Assembly: GCF_024519465.1 (NCBI RefSeq)
Contig: NZ_JALJRW010000001.1
Location: forward strand, 304,644-368,643
DNA length: 64,000 nucleotides
DNA from: Stenotrophomonas sp. Ste86
GTDB taxonomy: Bacteria > Pseudomonadota > Gammaproteobacteria > Xanthomonadales > Xanthomonadaceae
Direction of reading: 5' to 3'
This document shows, piece by piece, positions 43,584 to 54,311 of the stretch (its first letter is position 1; each line of letters begins with the position of its first letter). The notes under the pieces were generated by a model. That model saw nothing but the letters and a program-made list of their open reading frames with translations. It did not search any database and was not told the DNA's origin. The position numbers and the translations under genes were made by a program.

Positions 43584-45716
43584 TCACGGGGTTTTCTCGG
43601 GAGCACGCACGCGGCGGCTGGTCAGCAGGCCCATGCTCCGCTCGGGCATCGTGAGCCCGCCCTGCGGGTCCAGCGCCGGGACGGGGCCATCGGTGCTGGT
43701 CAGCAGGACCCGCCAATGCCGCCCGGGCAGCACCGGCACATCGAAGCGCACCTCGCTGTGGCCGGCGTTGAACAGCAACAGCAGGGTTTCATGCTCGGGG
43801 CCGGGCTCACTGGTCTCCAGCGCGTTGCCGCCCATCTTGAGCATCAGCACGCGCGCCTCGGGATCGTTCCAGTCCGCTTCGTGCATGACCCCGCCATCGG
43901 CGCGCAGCCATTCGATCGCGGTATCGGCCATGTCGTCACGCGCGTCCAGGAAGCGCCCGCGCCGCAGCTGCGGATAGCGGCGACGCAGCTTCAGCGCCTT
44001 GCGCACGAACGCTGCCTGGCGTACGCCGGCCTCCGAGCCGGCCTGCGCCCAATCCATCCAGGTCAGCGCGTTGTCCTGGCAATAGGCGTTGTTGTTGCCC
44101 TGCTGGGTGCGCCCGAACTCGTCGCCGGCCAGCAGCATCGGCGTGCCCTGCGAGAACAGCAGGCTCGCCAGCAGGTTGCGCATCTGCCGCGCACGCAATG
44201 CCAGCACGTCGGGATCCTCGGTCGGGCCTTCGGTACCGTGGTTCCAGGAGATGTTGTGGTCGCTGCCGTCGCGTCCGTCTTCGCCGTTGGCCTCGTTGTG
44301 CTTGTCGTTGTAGCTGACCAGATCGCTGAGGGTGAAGCCATCGTGGGCGGTAACGAAATTGATCGACGCCGCCGGGCGCCGGCCCTTGTGGTTGAACAGG
44401 TCGGCCGAACCCATGATGCGCGTGGCGAACTCGGCCAGCTGGCCACCATCGCCGCGCCACAGCGCCCGCACGTTGTCACGGAACTTGTCGTTCCATTCGG
44501 CCCAGCCCGGTGCGAACTGGCCCAGCTGGTAGCCGCCCGGGCCGATATCCCACGGCTCGGCGATCAGCTTCACCTGGCTCAGCACCGGGTCCTGGCGCAC
44601 CGCATCGAGGAAGCTGCCGGACGGGTCGAAGCCGGAGCGCTCGCGGCCGAGAATGGTGGCCAGGTCGAAGCGGAAGCCGTCCACGTGCATGTCCTGCACC
44701 CAGTAGCGCAGCGAGTCCATCACCATGCGCAGCGCGCCGGCGTTGGTCAGGTCGAAGGTGTTGCCGGTGCCGGTGTCATTGATGTAGTAGCGCGGATTGT
44801 CGGCCAGCCGGTAGTAGCTGGCGTTGTCGATGCCCTTGAAGGACAGGGTCGGGCCCAGTTCGTTGCCTTCGGCGGTGTGGTTGTAGACCACGTCCAGGAT
44901 CACTTCCAGCCCGGCGGCGTGGACGCAGGCCACCATCTGCTTGAACTCGGCGATCGCATTGGTGGACAGCAACCGCGGGTCCGGCGCGAAGAAGGCCAGG
45001 GTGTTGTAGCCCCAGTAGTTGCGCAGGCCGCGCTCCAGCAGGTGCTGGTCGTCCACATGGGCGTGGATGGGGAGCAGTTCCAGCGCGGTGGCGCCGAGCT
45101 GTTTGAGGTGGTCCAGCAAACCGTCCTGCTTGAGCGCGGAGAACGTGCCCCGCGCCGATTCGGCCACGTCCGGGTGCAGCATGGTCAGGCCGCGCACGTG
45201 CGCTTCGTAGATGACCGTGTCATCCCACGCCACGCCCGGCGGGCGATCACGTCCCCAGGTGAAGGCATCATCGACCACCGCGCACTTGGGCATGAACGGA
45301 GCGCTGTCGCGTTTGTCGAAGCTCAAGTCCTTGTCGCGGTGCCCGACGGTGTAGCCAAACAGCGCCGGCGCCCACTTGAGCTGGCCCACGATCTGCCGGG
45401 CGTACGGATCCAGCAGCAGCTTGTTGGCGTTGAAACGATGGCCCGCTTCGGGTGCGTACGGGCCGTCCACGCGGTAACCATAACGCTGGCCCGGGCGGGC
45501 ATCGGGCAGGTAGCCGTGCCAGATCTCGTCGGTGTACTCGGGCAGGACGATCCGCTCCACCTCGCGTCCGCGCTCGTTGAACAGGCACAGCTCCACCTTG
45601 GTGGCGTGCCGGCTGTAGAGCGAGAAATTGACCCCCAGCCCATCCCAGGTGGCCCCCAGGGGGAACGGACGGCCCGCGCGCAGGCGCGAGCCCTGTACCG
45701 ACGGCTGACCGGTCAT
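43584..45716 (-). CDS. glgX: GlgX, glycogen debranching enzyme
   Basis: A 710-residue GH13 enzyme that hydrolyses alpha-1,6 branches of glycogen trimmed by phosphorylase. CBM48 domain first (PLGATWDGLGVNFSLYS), then the barrel with catalytic Asp in VDGFRFDLATIL, Glu in IAEPWDIGPGGY, and Asp in TAHDGFTLSDLV. ATG 45716 overlaps the DUF2934 stop by four bases. Confidence 0.95.
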   Translation of the reverse strand: MTGQPSVQGSRLRAGRPFPLGATWDGLGVNFSLYSRHATKVELCLFNERGREVERIVLPEYTDEIWHGYLPDARPGQRYGYRVDGPYAPEAGHRFNANKLLLDPYARQIVGQLKWAPALFGYTVGHRDKDLSFDKRDSAPFMPKCAVVDDAFTWGRDRPPGVAWDDTVIYEAHVRGLTMLHPDVAESARGTFSALKQDGLLDHLKQLGATALELLPIHAHVDDQHLLERGLRNYWGYNTLAFFAPDPRLLSTNAIAEFKQMVACVHAAGLEVILDVVYNHTAEGNELGPTLSFKGIDNASYYRLADNPRYYINDTGTGNTFDLTNAGALRMVMDSLRYWVQDMHVDGFRFDLATILGRERSGFDPSGSFLDAVRQDPVLSQVKLIAEPWDIGPGGYQLGQFAPGWAEWNDKFRDNVRALWRGDGGQLAEFATRIMGSADLFNHKGRRPAASINFVTAHDGFTLSDLVSYNDKHNEANGEDGRDGSDHNISWNHGTEGPTEDPDVLALRARQMRNLLASLLFSQGTPMLLAGDEFGRTQQGNNNAYCQDNALTWMDWAQAGSEAGVRQAAFVRKALKLRRRYPQLRRGRFLDARDDMADTAIEWLRADGGVMHEADWNDPEARVLMLKMGGNALETSEPGPEHETLLLLFNAGHSEVRFDVPVLPGRHWRVLLTSTDGPVPALDPQGGLTMPERSMGLLTSRRVRAPEKTP

Positions 45717-45889
45717 TGGCCGCGCTCCTTGCCGGCGGCGGCCTGCAGTTCGGCCTCCAGCAGGCGCTCGGCCATCAGCCAATGGCGCAGGTGCTGGTCG
45801 TTCGGGCGGCCCTCGGCCTCCCAGATCTGGCGCGCCAGTTCTTCAATGCGTTCGCGTCGTTCTTGCTCTTCCATGGGTCCCGGCTTCAT
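45713..45889 (-). CDS. DUF2934 small protein
   Basis: A 58-residue charged protein, MEEQERRERIEELARQIWEA then GRPNDQHLRHWLMAERLLEAE, which is the DUF2934 signature. It overlaps treY upstream and glgX downstream by four bases each, so it is an integral part of the operon. DUF2934 proteins often sit among glycogen/trehalose genes; function unknown. Confidence 0.85.
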   Translation of the reverse strand: MKPGPMEEQERRERIEELARQIWEAEGRPNDQHLRHWLMAERLLEAELQAAAGKERGQ

Positions 45890-48435
45890 TGGTGGATCAA
45901 CACGGTCACGGGGCTGTCCGCAGACAGCACCCGCAGGGGAATGCCAACGGCTTGAATATCTACAGACAGGCCGGTGAGTACGTTGCGATAACGGCCAGGC
46001 GGGACGTTGACGCGCGCCCCGCCCCAGAAACGCCCCGGCAGCGCGGTGCTCGCCTCCGCCGCCGGGCCGGCGGTGGTATCGATGGCCACCACCAGCACCA
46101 CGCGTTGCTGCGCGTGCGTGCGGCACAGCGCCAGCACGCGATCGGGCGCGGTGCTATCCAGCGGTTGGTAATCGCCGTGCGCAAACAACGCCGGCATCGC
46201 GCGCCGCAACTGCAGCAGGTCGCGCAGCAGGCGCGTCTTTACCGCGCCGTCGTGCCACGCCGCCAGCAGCTGCGACCACGCCCGGGTGTCATCCAGTCCG
46301 TGATGGCGTGCCGGGTAATCCACCGGCCGGCGGTTATCCGGGTCCACCAGCGACAGGTCCCACGTTTCGGTGCCTTGGTACAGATCCGGCACGCCAGGCA
46401 CGGTCAGGCGCAGCGCGGTCTGGGCCAGGCTCAGGCGCGCACCGGCCGGCGCCAGCCGCGTCACTGCCGCACGCAGCGCGTGCCGCAGCGGCTGCGCACG
46501 GGATACAGACAGCAGGTCGTCGACGAGCCTGTCTGCGATCTGCTCGTAGGCGGCGTCGGGGTTGCGCCAACTGCTGCGCACGCCAGCTTCGCGCAGCGCC
46601 TTGCGTTGCCATTGGCGGATGCGCGGGCTGAAGTCGTCCGGTAGCTGCTCGACCTGGGCCGGCCATGCCGACACCAGCGTCTGCCACAGCATCTGGCGAT
46701 CGGCAGGATGCAGCGCGGCCACGCCGAGCGGCGCGGCGAGGCGGTCCAGGCGCCGTGCAGTGGCACCCCACCACGCGGGCCAGTGCGACAGCACCGCCAG
46801 CCGCATCCGCGCGTCTTCTCCGCGTTTATGGTCGTGGGTGGCCGTGGCCAGCAGCGCACGCCGATGCAACTGGCCGCGCTCGGCCGCCAGCGCGTGGAAG
46901 CTGTCCGGCGACAGCCCCAGCACCGACGGATGCGTGCCGACCTCGTTGCGCGAGAGCTGGGCGGCGTAGCGATAGAAGCTGCAGTCCTCCACCGCCTTGG
47001 CGTTGAGCGGCGCGCTCAGCAACTGGAACTGCTGGCGCAGCCGCAGGCACCGTGCCGGCAGCGCGGGCGAGCCCATCGGCGCAGGTGCTTCAAGCATCCA
47101 GCGCAGGATGTGCTCGATGGCCACTGTCACGGCAGGGTCGGCGCCGGCGCAGGCATCGCGTGCTGCGCGCTGCCACCAGACCCGGTCCAATGCGGCCGGT
47201 GCCGCGCCGGTCAGGTAACTGCGGTACACCGGGAAATGCGCCAGCAACCGGGCCACCGCCGCGGCCAGCAGGGGTCTGCCGAAATCAGCTGCCTGGCCGC
47301 CGGCTTCGTCGGCGACCTCGGCCAGCAACGCGGCCAGTGCCTCGAACTCGGCGTGCAGCCCGTTATCCAGCACCTCACCGCGCGCCTGCAGCTCGACCTG
47401 CCCGACAGTGCGCGCGTCTCCCGTCGCCTGTCGCCACTGCTGTGCCAGCACCGCGCCACCGGCGCTGTCATGCATCAGTCCGCCCACCTGGTCCATGAGG
47501 TCATAGCCGGTGGTGCCATCACAGGGCCAATCCGGTGGCAGCCGCTCATCGGGGCCGAGGATTTTTTCCACCCACAGCCCAAGCGTGCCGGGGGCCAGGT
47601 TGCGTGCCGCGCCGGCCACATCCAGCGCATCACGCAGGCGTCGCAGATAGGCGGCAGGATCACGCAGGCCATCCACATGGTCCACGCGCACCCCGTCGAT
47701 CACGCCGTCGGCGGCCAACCGCAGCGGCAATGCATGCACCGCATCGAAGATCTCGGCGCGCTCCATCTGCAGCGCCGCCAACGCCGTGACGGTGAAGAAC
47801 CGGCGGTAATTGACCTGCGCGTCGCCACTGCGCCACCACGCCAGCCGATAGGCCTGGCCGGCGAGCAATGCGGTGAGCGGTCCGGCTGCCATGCCCGGTA
47901 CGGCATCGGCTTGGGTTTCCGGCGCCAAGGGATAACGGGCATCGCCGAGCGACAGCCAGGCGGTGCCTGCCGCATCGCGTTCCACCTGGATCCCCCCTTC
48001 TGCCACCGCCGTGGCCAGCGGGCGATCCAGTACCGGCAGCCACAGCTTGCCGCCGCGGCCAGGCGCCTGCCAATCGATGTCGAACCACGCCGCATACCGG
48101 CTGCGCTGGCCATTGGCGAGCACATCGGCCCAGAACGGATTGTCCGGGTGTGCGGCCACGTGGTTGGGCACGATATCCATGATGAGCCCCATGCCGTGCG
48201 CGCGCGCCTGCCCGGCCAGGCGCACCAGCCCGGCTTCGCCGCCCAGTGCCGGATTGACCGTGGTCGGATCGAGCGCGTCATACCCGTGGGTCGAACCGGG
48301 CACCGCCCGGGTGATCGGCGACAGATACAGATGGCTGATGCCCAGCGCCGCGTAGTAGGCCACCTGCGCGCGCGCCGCCTCGAAATCGAAACCGGCATGC
48401 AGCTGCAGCCGTGCGGTTGCGCGGAACGGCACCAT
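45886..48435 (-). CDS. treY: TreY, maltooligosyltrehalose synthase
   Basis: An 849-residue GH13 enzyme that turns the reducing-end glucose of a maltooligosaccharide into a trehalosyl unit. Barrel motifs: MDIVPNHVAAH, DGVRVDHVDGL (Asp), WVEKILG (Glu) and ATHDHKRGEDARMR; late motif VPGVPDLYQGTE. ATG 48435 begins one base after the malQ stop; GTG 48447 is an alternative. Confidence 0.94.
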   Translation of the reverse strand: MVPFRATARLQLHAGFDFEAARAQVAYYAALGISHLYLSPITRAVPGSTHGYDALDPTTVNPALGGEAGLVRLAGQARAHGMGLIMDIVPNHVAAHPDNPFWADVLANGQRSRYAAWFDIDWQAPGRGGKLWLPVLDRPLATAVAEGGIQVERDAAGTAWLSLGDARYPLAPETQADAVPGMAAGPLTALLAGQAYRLAWWRSGDAQVNYRRFFTVTALAALQMERAEIFDAVHALPLRLAADGVIDGVRVDHVDGLRDPAAYLRRLRDALDVAGAARNLAPGTLGLWVEKILGPDERLPPDWPCDGTTGYDLMDQVGGLMHDSAGGAVLAQQWRQATGDARTVGQVELQARGEVLDNGLHAEFEALAALLAEVADEAGGQAADFGRPLLAAAVARLLAHFPVYRSYLTGAAPAALDRVWWQRAARDACAGADPAVTVAIEHILRWMLEAPAPMGSPALPARCLRLRQQFQLLSAPLNAKAVEDCSFYRYAAQLSRNEVGTHPSVLGLSPDSFHALAAERGQLHRRALLATATHDHKRGEDARMRLAVLSHWPAWWGATARRLDRLAAPLGVAALHPADRQMLWQTLVSAWPAQVEQLPDDFSPRIRQWQRKALREAGVRSSWRNPDAAYEQIADRLVDDLLSVSRAQPLRHALRAAVTRLAPAGARLSLAQTALRLTVPGVPDLYQGTETWDLSLVDPDNRRPVDYPARHHGLDDTRAWSQLLAAWHDGAVKTRLLRDLLQLRRAMPALFAHGDYQPLDSTAPDRVLALCRTHAQQRVVLVVAIDTTAGPAAEASTALPGRFWGGARVNVPPGRYRNVLTGLSVDIQAVGIPLRVLSADSPVTVLIHQ

Positions 48436-48436
48436 C

Positions 48437-50338
48437 TCAGGGCTCACTGCCGCGCGCCGCCGCGAACCGACGCAACGTAGCGTGCAGCGTACGCCGCGGC
48501 AATGGCTGCGGCAGGCGATGCCGCCAATTGGGATACACCGCCACGGTGCCGGGCAGGTTCACCTGCTCGCGCAGGTCCAGCGCATCTTCCACGGGAAGCA
48601 GCGCCAGCGGCGCAGGACCGGCGGCCACGAACGCAATGGCCGCATCGTGCAACGCTTCCGGGCACGTCGCATCGGCGCCCACCGCGGCGGCCAGCTGCGC
48701 CGCTTCCTGGCGACGTTGCTGCATGGCCAGCGCGACGGTCGCTGCGCTGTCGTTGCCCAACTGCGCGCGCACGGCGATGTCTTCGCCACGCTGCCACCCG
48801 GCCAGGGTGGGTAGATCGTGCGTGCCCGTGGTGGCCACCGCCATCTTCCGCCACAGGTTGGGCGGCAGGAATTCACCATCGCTGGCGCGCGAGAACGCCA
48901 GCACATCCATCCCGAGCACGCCGCGCTCGGCCAGCCGCTGACGGATGCCCTCGGGCACCACGCCGAGGTCTTCGCCGATGACGATGCAGCGGTGCCGCCA
49001 CGATTCCAGCGCCAGCAGGTTCAGCAGGTCGTCCAGCGGATAGCGCAGATATGCACCCGCTTCCGACCCTGCGCCGTGCGGCACCACCCACAGCCGTTGC
49101 AGGCCGAGGATGTGATCGATGCGCACGCCACCGCGATCACGCATGACCGCGCGCAGCAGGGCGATGAATGGCGCAAACCCGGTGCGCCGCAGCCCCTCGC
49201 CGGAATAGCTGCTCACGCCCCATACCTGGCCGTGCGGCGCGAACGCATCCGGCGGCGCCCCCAGCACCAGCCCGCGCAGCGCGGTATCGCCAGCGGCAGC
49301 CGCCTCGGCGCCGTCCGGTACGAAGCCGACCGCCAGATCGGCGATCAGCCCCAGCGCCATGCCGCTTGCGCGGGCGCGCTGCTGCACCTGGGCCCAGCTT
49401 CGGGTCGACAACCACTGCGCGAATTCCTGCAGCGCCGGGTCCGGCTGGCCCAGCGCGGCGGCGTTGAACGCGGCAAACCGGGCGAGCGATGTTCCGCCCT
49501 CCTGTCGATGGCGATCCAGGTCCTCACGCACCTTCTCGGGCGCGGCGTCCAGCCACTGGTGCCAGTGCGCCAATCGCGCCCACTTGTACTCAGCCGCCCC
49601 CGCCCAGTCGATCAACCCGTCGGGCGTCGGCATCGGCGCCTGCAGTACGTCGTCGTCATCGGCGACCCAGGGAGGCGGCGCGGTGTAGACCGGTTCGAGA
49701 AAGCGGCGGTCGCTGGGCGAGTACGGGCTGTACAACGCTTCGATCCGGCCGGCCGCGTGCAGCGGGCTGAGCGTCAGCGCGTCACCGCCGGCCGCGCGGA
49801 TCCGCCGGCACCACGCCGCCGCGCCCGCACTGTCGCCAATCCCGGCGTCACCGGGCGAGCGGCCCGCATACACCTGCAGCGTGCCGCCCCAACGGCGCGG
49901 GGCTTCCGTGCCGGTCGCATCGGCCACGCCGAAGCACTGGGCCGGCGCAACGGCGACGGCATGTTCGCCGCCACCAATGCGCAGCGTCCAGTAGCCGGGC
50001 CGCTGCGGGCAACGCCAGCCACCCGCCGCGTCCTGGCTGGCGGCCTCGGTATGTCCCTCCTCATCGCACCACTGCCCCTGCCCTGCACCGGCCGGACCGA
50101 TCACGAGCATGGCGCCGACCTGTGCGGTATGCAGCTTCGGCTGCGCCCGCTCGGTCAGGCAGCGCTGCTGGCTGTCCAGCCGCTGTGCGGGGGTGGCGGC
50201 CGGCCATTCCAGCGCTTCGAGCACCGCCAGCAGCGTGGTCTGATCGACCCGACGTGCCGTGCCGTGCACGTCATGCCAGTCCACGATCAACCCGACCGTG
50301 GCGGCCAGGTCCGTCAGCGCTACCGATGGCGCGGTCAT
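48437..50338 (-). CDS. malQ: MalQ, 4-alpha-glucanotransferase
   Basis: A 633-residue GH77 enzyme that shuffles glucan chains. Catalytic Asp in RIDHILGLQRLW, Glu in IGEDLGVVPEG, Asp in GTHDLPTLAG. An N-terminal region of about 130 residues resembles the extra domains of larger MalQ proteins. Its ATG overlaps the treZ stop by four bases. It can supply chains of the right length to TreY. Confidence 0.93.
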   Translation of the reverse strand: MTAPSVALTDLAATVGLIVDWHDVHGTARRVDQTTLLAVLEALEWPAATPAQRLDSQQRCLTERAQPKLHTAQVGAMLVIGPAGAGQGQWCDEEGHTEAASQDAAGGWRCPQRPGYWTLRIGGGEHAVAVAPAQCFGVADATGTEAPRRWGGTLQVYAGRSPGDAGIGDSAGAAAWCRRIRAAGGDALTLSPLHAAGRIEALYSPYSPSDRRFLEPVYTAPPPWVADDDDVLQAPMPTPDGLIDWAGAAEYKWARLAHWHQWLDAAPEKVREDLDRHRQEGGTSLARFAAFNAAALGQPDPALQEFAQWLSTRSWAQVQQRARASGMALGLIADLAVGFVPDGAEAAAAGDTALRGLVLGAPPDAFAPHGQVWGVSSYSGEGLRRTGFAPFIALLRAVMRDRGGVRIDHILGLQRLWVVPHGAGSEAGAYLRYPLDDLLNLLALESWRHRCIVIGEDLGVVPEGIRQRLAERGVLGMDVLAFSRASDGEFLPPNLWRKMAVATTGTHDLPTLAGWQRGEDIAVRAQLGNDSAATVALAMQQRRQEAAQLAAAVGADATCPEALHDAAIAFVAAGPAPLALLPVEDALDLREQVNLPGTVAVYPNWRHRLPQPLPRRTLHATLRRFAAARGSEP

Positions 50339-52074
50339 AGCGGCACCCAGCGCACCAGCATCGCGTCCGGTGCCAACGTGTCGTCGGCATCCACGTCGCC
50401 CAGCTGCAGCACGGTCTGCCCGGCCGGCAGGGTGGCGGCCACGGCGGTTCCGCCAAGATTGAAGGCCAGCCACCACTCGCCGCCGGGCAGTGCCCATCCC
50501 GCGGCGATGGCCTGATCGGCCAGTACCGTGGCCCCCAGGCTGCGTGCCTGCGCCGCGCCATCGGCCAGATACCGGCGCCGCAACGCCAGGGACGCCTTGA
50601 AGTCGGTCAGCCAGGGGTTGTGCGCAAGCGCGTCAAGCGACGGCATCGGACAGCGCGAGGCCAGGAAGGTCTCCAGCGCGTTCGGATCGGGAATGGTCTC
50701 GCGCGATGCGGGCTCGGCGAATGCCTTGAACTGGCTGAACTCGGTTCGCCGCCCGTCGCGCACAGCCTGATCCAGTGGCGGCTCGAAATCGGTGAAGAAC
50801 AGGAACGGCTCGCGCGCGCCCCACGGCTCGCCCATGAAGAACAGCGGCACCATCGGGGTCAACGCGGTCAACGCGTGCGCGATCCGCAAGCGTGCCGGGG
50901 CCACCGAACCCTGCAGGCGGTCGCCGAAGGCGCGGTTGCCGATCTGGTCATGGTTCTGCGCGAACACCACGAAATGATCCGGTGACAACCCTGCGCTGGG
51001 TTCGCCGCGGCGGTTCCCGTGGCGGTTCACTTCGCCCTGCCAGGCAAACCCTTCGGACAGCACCCGGGCGAATCGCGCCCCCGGTGCGCTGGCATAGTCG
51101 GCGTAGTAGCTCTCGGTCTCGCCGGTCAACAGCACGTGCAACGCATTGTGGAAATCGTCGTTCCACTGCGCGGTATAGCCCTCGCCCAGCAGCGAGGCGG
51201 CATTGTTTTCGTTCTCCACCACCAGGTCCACCGCATGCGCCGGGCCATCGGCGTGGATGGCCTCGCGCAGCGTCACCAGGAACGTCTGCGGATGGATCGC
51301 GTGTACCGCATCCAGGCGAAGGCCGTCGAAGCGGTATTCGCGCAGCCACATCAGCGCGTTGTCGATGAAGTAGCGCTGCACCCACGGCTGGCGGAAATCG
51401 ATGGCCGCGCCCCACGGCGTGCGCACATCCTCGCGGAAAAACTGCGGCGCGTAGCTGGCCAGCTGGTTGCCTTCCGGACCGAAGTGATTGAACACCACGT
51501 CCAGCAGCACCATCAGCCCCAATCCGTGGGCGGCATCGACCAGCGCCTTCAGCTCGTCGGGCGTGCCATACACCGAGGCCGGCGCGTATGGCAGCACGCC
51601 GTCATAACCCCAGTTGCGCGACCCGGGGAACGTGGCCAGCGGCATCAACTGCAGCGCGGTGATGCCCATCGCCGCCAACGCCGGCAGCTCCGCCTGCAGT
51701 GCCGAATAGCCGCCCACCGCGCCCACGTGCACTTCGTAAAGCACCGCTTCGGACCACGGCCGCCCTGCCCCGCCTGTGGTCTGCCAGACGTAGGCGTCCT
51801 CGTCGGGGATGGCGCTGGGACCGTTCAGGCCCTCCGGCTGCCAGCGCGAGGCTGGATCGGGCACGCTGAGCGCACCATCGATGCGGAAGCGATAGCGCGC
51901 ACCGGGCGCGGCGTCGCAGACGACGGCATGGCACCCGTCTTCTTCCGAAACCATGGCCATTACCTCGCCCTCCAGCAGCAGTTCCACGCGGTGCGCTGCC
52001 GGCGCCCACAGCCGGAAGCAGTACCCACCTTCCGCCTGCCGCTGCGCGCCCAGTTGCCGCCGCGCAGGCGTCAC
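50335..52074 (-). CDS. treZ: TreZ, maltooligosyltrehalose trehalohydrolase
   Basis: A 579-residue GH13 enzyme that releases trehalose from the TreY product. CBM48-like start ([15 protein letters not shown]), barrel motifs [23 protein letters not shown] (Asp), DLVVENENN (Glu) and [14 protein letters not shown] (Asp). It begins at GTG 52074, overlapping the glgB stop. Confidence 0.94.
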   Translation of the reverse strand: MTPARRQLGAQRQAEGGYCFRLWAPAAHRVELLLEGEVMAMVSEEDGCHAVVCDAAPGARYRFRIDGALSVPDPASRWQPEGLNGPSAIPDEDAYVWQTTGGAGRPWSEAVLYEVHVGAVGGYSALQAELPALAAMGITALQLMPLATFPGSRNWGYDGVLPYAPASVYGTPDELKALVDAAHGLGLMVLLDVVFNHFGPEGNQLASYAPQFFREDVRTPWGAAIDFRQPWVQRYFIDNALMWLREYRFDGLRLDAVHAIHPQTFLVTLREAIHADGPAHAVDLVVENENNAASLLGEGYTAQWNDDFHNALHVLLTGETESYYADYASAPGARFARVLSEGFAWQGEVNRHGNRRGEPSAGLSPDHFVVFAQNHDQIGNRAFGDRLQGSVAPARLRIAHALTALTPMVPLFFMGEPWGAREPFLFFTDFEPPLDQAVRDGRRTEFSQFKAFAEPASRETIPDPNALETFLASRCPMPSLDALAHNPWLTDFKASLALRRRYLADGAAQARSLGATVLADQAIAAGWALPGGEWWLAFNLGGTAVAATLPAGQTVLQLGDVDADDTLAPDAMLVRWVPL

Positions 52075-54311
52075 TCCATCACCTGGAGGTAGACCGTGGA
52101 CAAAGGCGGCAAGGTCAGCTCGATGGATTGCGCGTGGCCGTGCATGGCAATGGGCCGGGCGTCCACCTGTCCACGATTGCCCGCGTCGCTGCCACCGTAG
52201 AAGTGGCTGTCGCTGTTGAATACCTCACGCCAACGGCCGGCGCGCGGCACCCCCACGCGGTAGCCATGTCGCGCCACCGGGGTGAAATTGCTCACCGCCA
52301 GCAACGCACCGCCATGGCCTTGCACGTCGTGGCGGACGAAGGCCAGCACGCTGTTGACGTGGTCATCGCCCACGCTCCACTCGAAGCCGTCCTCGGTGCG
52401 GTTGCCATGCCGCAGTGCGGGAATATCACGCAGCAGCCGGTTGAGGTCGGCGATCAGGCGCGCCACCCCGGCGTGTTCGGGTTGCGAGGCCAGCGCCCAG
52501 TCCAGCTCGGCATCGTGGTTCCACTCGGTGGCCTGGGCGAATTCGCCGCCCATGAACAGCAGTTTGCTGCCCGGGTGGGCCCACATGAAGCCGTAATAGG
52601 CGCGCAGGTTGGCCAACTGCTGCCAGCGGTCGCCGGGCATCTTGCCCAGCAACGAGCCCTTGCCGTGCACCACTTCGTCATGCGACAGCGGCAGCACGAA
52701 CTGCTCGGAGAAGGCGTACATCGCGCTGAAGGTCATCTCGCTATGGTGGTGCGAGCGGTGGATCGGGTCGCGCTGCAGATAGCTGAGCGTGTCGTGCATC
52801 CAGCCCATGTTCCACTTGTGCGAGAACCCCAGCCCGCCCTCGGCGGCCGGCGCGGTCACGCCCGGCCACGCGGTGGACTCCTCGGCGATCACCACCACGC
52901 CCGGATAAGTCGTGGCGATGGCGGTATTGAGCGCACGCAGGAAGTCGATCGCTTCCAGGTTCTCGCGGCCACCGTGCGCGTTTGGAATCCACTGCCCATC
53001 GGCGCGGCTGTAGTCGCGGTACAGCATCGAGGCCACCGCATCCACGCGCAGCCCATCGATATGGAAGCGGTCGATCCACTCCAGTGCACTGCCGATCAGG
53101 AACCCGGACACCTCGCTGCGCCCGTAGTTGTAGATCAGCGTGTCCCAGTCCGGATGCAGGCCCTCGCGCGGATCTTCGTGTTCGTACAGACCAGTGCCGT
53201 CGAAGCGCTGCATGCCGTGCGCATCGGACGGGAAATGCGCGCCCACCCAGTCCACGATCACGCCCAGGCCGTGCTGGTGGCAGCGGTCCACGAAACGCGC
53301 GAACCCTTCCGGGTCACCATGCCGCGCGGTAGGCGCATACAGCCCCAACGGTTGATAGCCCCAGGAGCCGCCAAACGGATGTTCGCTTACCGGCAGCAGC
53401 TCGACGTGGCTGAAGCCAAGTTGCTGGATATACGGAATGAGCGCATCGGCCAACTGGTCCCAATCCAGCACACTGCCGTCCGGGCCGCGGCGCCAGGAAC
53501 CGGCGTGGAATTCATAGATGGAGATCGCACCGTCCGCGTTGGCCGCGCGCGCGTTCATCCAGTCCCCGTCCTGCCAGGCATGCCCCGCATCGGAGCCCAC
53601 CACCGAGGCGGTGCCCGGCAGCGGCTCGCACTGCCGCGCCATCGGGTCGGCCTTGTCGGTGAGGTGCGAACCGTCGGCGGCGATGATTTCGAACTTGTAG
53701 CGTGCACCGGCGACCACGCGCGGCACGAAGATTTCCCAGACGCCGGCTTCATGGCGGAACCGCATCGGATGGCGTCGGCCGTCCCAGCTGTTGAACTCGC
53801 CCACCACCGCCACCCGACGCGCGTTCGGCGCCCACACCGTAAAGCGCACGCCGTGTACGCCCTGGTCGGTGACACGTTGCGCGCCCAGGCCGGAACGGAT
53901 GCTGTGCGGGTCGCCAGCGGGGATGCCCGCCAGCAGTGCCGCATCCAGCTGCGGCCCAAAACCGAAGACATCTTCGATCTCCTGCGTGGATGTGCCCCAG
54001 TCCACCCGCAGCAAGGCCACTGCAGCGCTTTCGCATGCGGATTCGAACAGGCCTTCGCCCAGCGCCGCCATCGGCTGCCAGCGCCCGCTCGCGTCGCGCC
54101 GTTGCACGGCCAGCGCACCGGGGAACAGCACGCGCAGCCGCCAACGGCCCTGCGCGTCCTGGTGCGGGCCCAGCAGCGCGAACGGATCGCCCGGCTGTCC
54201 CGCCGCCAGCGCGGCCAGACCAGGCGACAAGGGCTCGTCAACCGACGAGGACGTCGGTACACCCTCCCAACCTTGCGGCATCGGGGCCTGCACCTCGCAC
54301 GACACCGTCAT
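52071..54311 (-). CDS. glgB: GlgB, 1,4-alpha-glucan branching enzyme
   Basis: A 746-residue GH13 enzyme that makes alpha-1,6 branches. It has the N1 and CBM48 N-terminal domains ([21 protein letters not shown]), barrel motifs [18 protein letters not shown] (Asp), [11 protein letters not shown] (Glu) and [15 protein letters not shown] (Asp). The usual DWVPGHFP is DWVGAHFP here. Its ATG overlaps the glgA stop by four bases. Confidence 0.95.
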   Translation of the reverse strand: MTVSCEVQAPMPQGWEGVPTSSSVDEPLSPGLAALAAGQPGDPFALLGPHQDAQGRWRLRVLFPGALAVQRRDASGRWQPMAALGEGLFESACESAAVALLRVDWGTSTQEIEDVFGFGPQLDAALLAGIPAGDPHSIRSGLGAQRVTDQGVHGVRFTVWAPNARRVAVVGEFNSWDGRRHPMRFRHEAGVWEIFVPRVVAGARYKFEIIAADGSHLTDKADPMARQCEPLPGTASVVGSDAGHAWQDGDWMNARAANADGAISIYEFHAGSWRRGPDGSVLDWDQLADALIPYIQQLGFSHVELLPVSEHPFGGSWGYQPLGLYAPTARHGDPEGFARFVDRCHQHGLGVIVDWVGAHFPSDAHGMQRFDGTGLYEHEDPREGLHPDWDTLIYNYGRSEVSGFLIGSALEWIDRFHIDGLRVDAVASMLYRDYSRADGQWIPNAHGGRENLEAIDFLRALNTAIATTYPGVVVIAEESTAWPGVTAPAAEGGLGFSHKWNMGWMHDTLSYLQRDPIHRSHHHSEMTFSAMYAFSEQFVLPLSHDEVVHGKGSLLGKMPGDRWQQLANLRAYYGFMWAHPGSKLLFMGGEFAQATEWNHDAELDWALASQPEHAGVARLIADLNRLLRDIPALRHGNRTEDGFEWSVGDDHVNSVLAFVRHDVQGHGGALLAVSNFTPVARHGYRVGVPRAGRWREVFNSDSHFYGGSDAGNRGQVDARPIAMHGHAQSIELTLPPLSTVYLQVME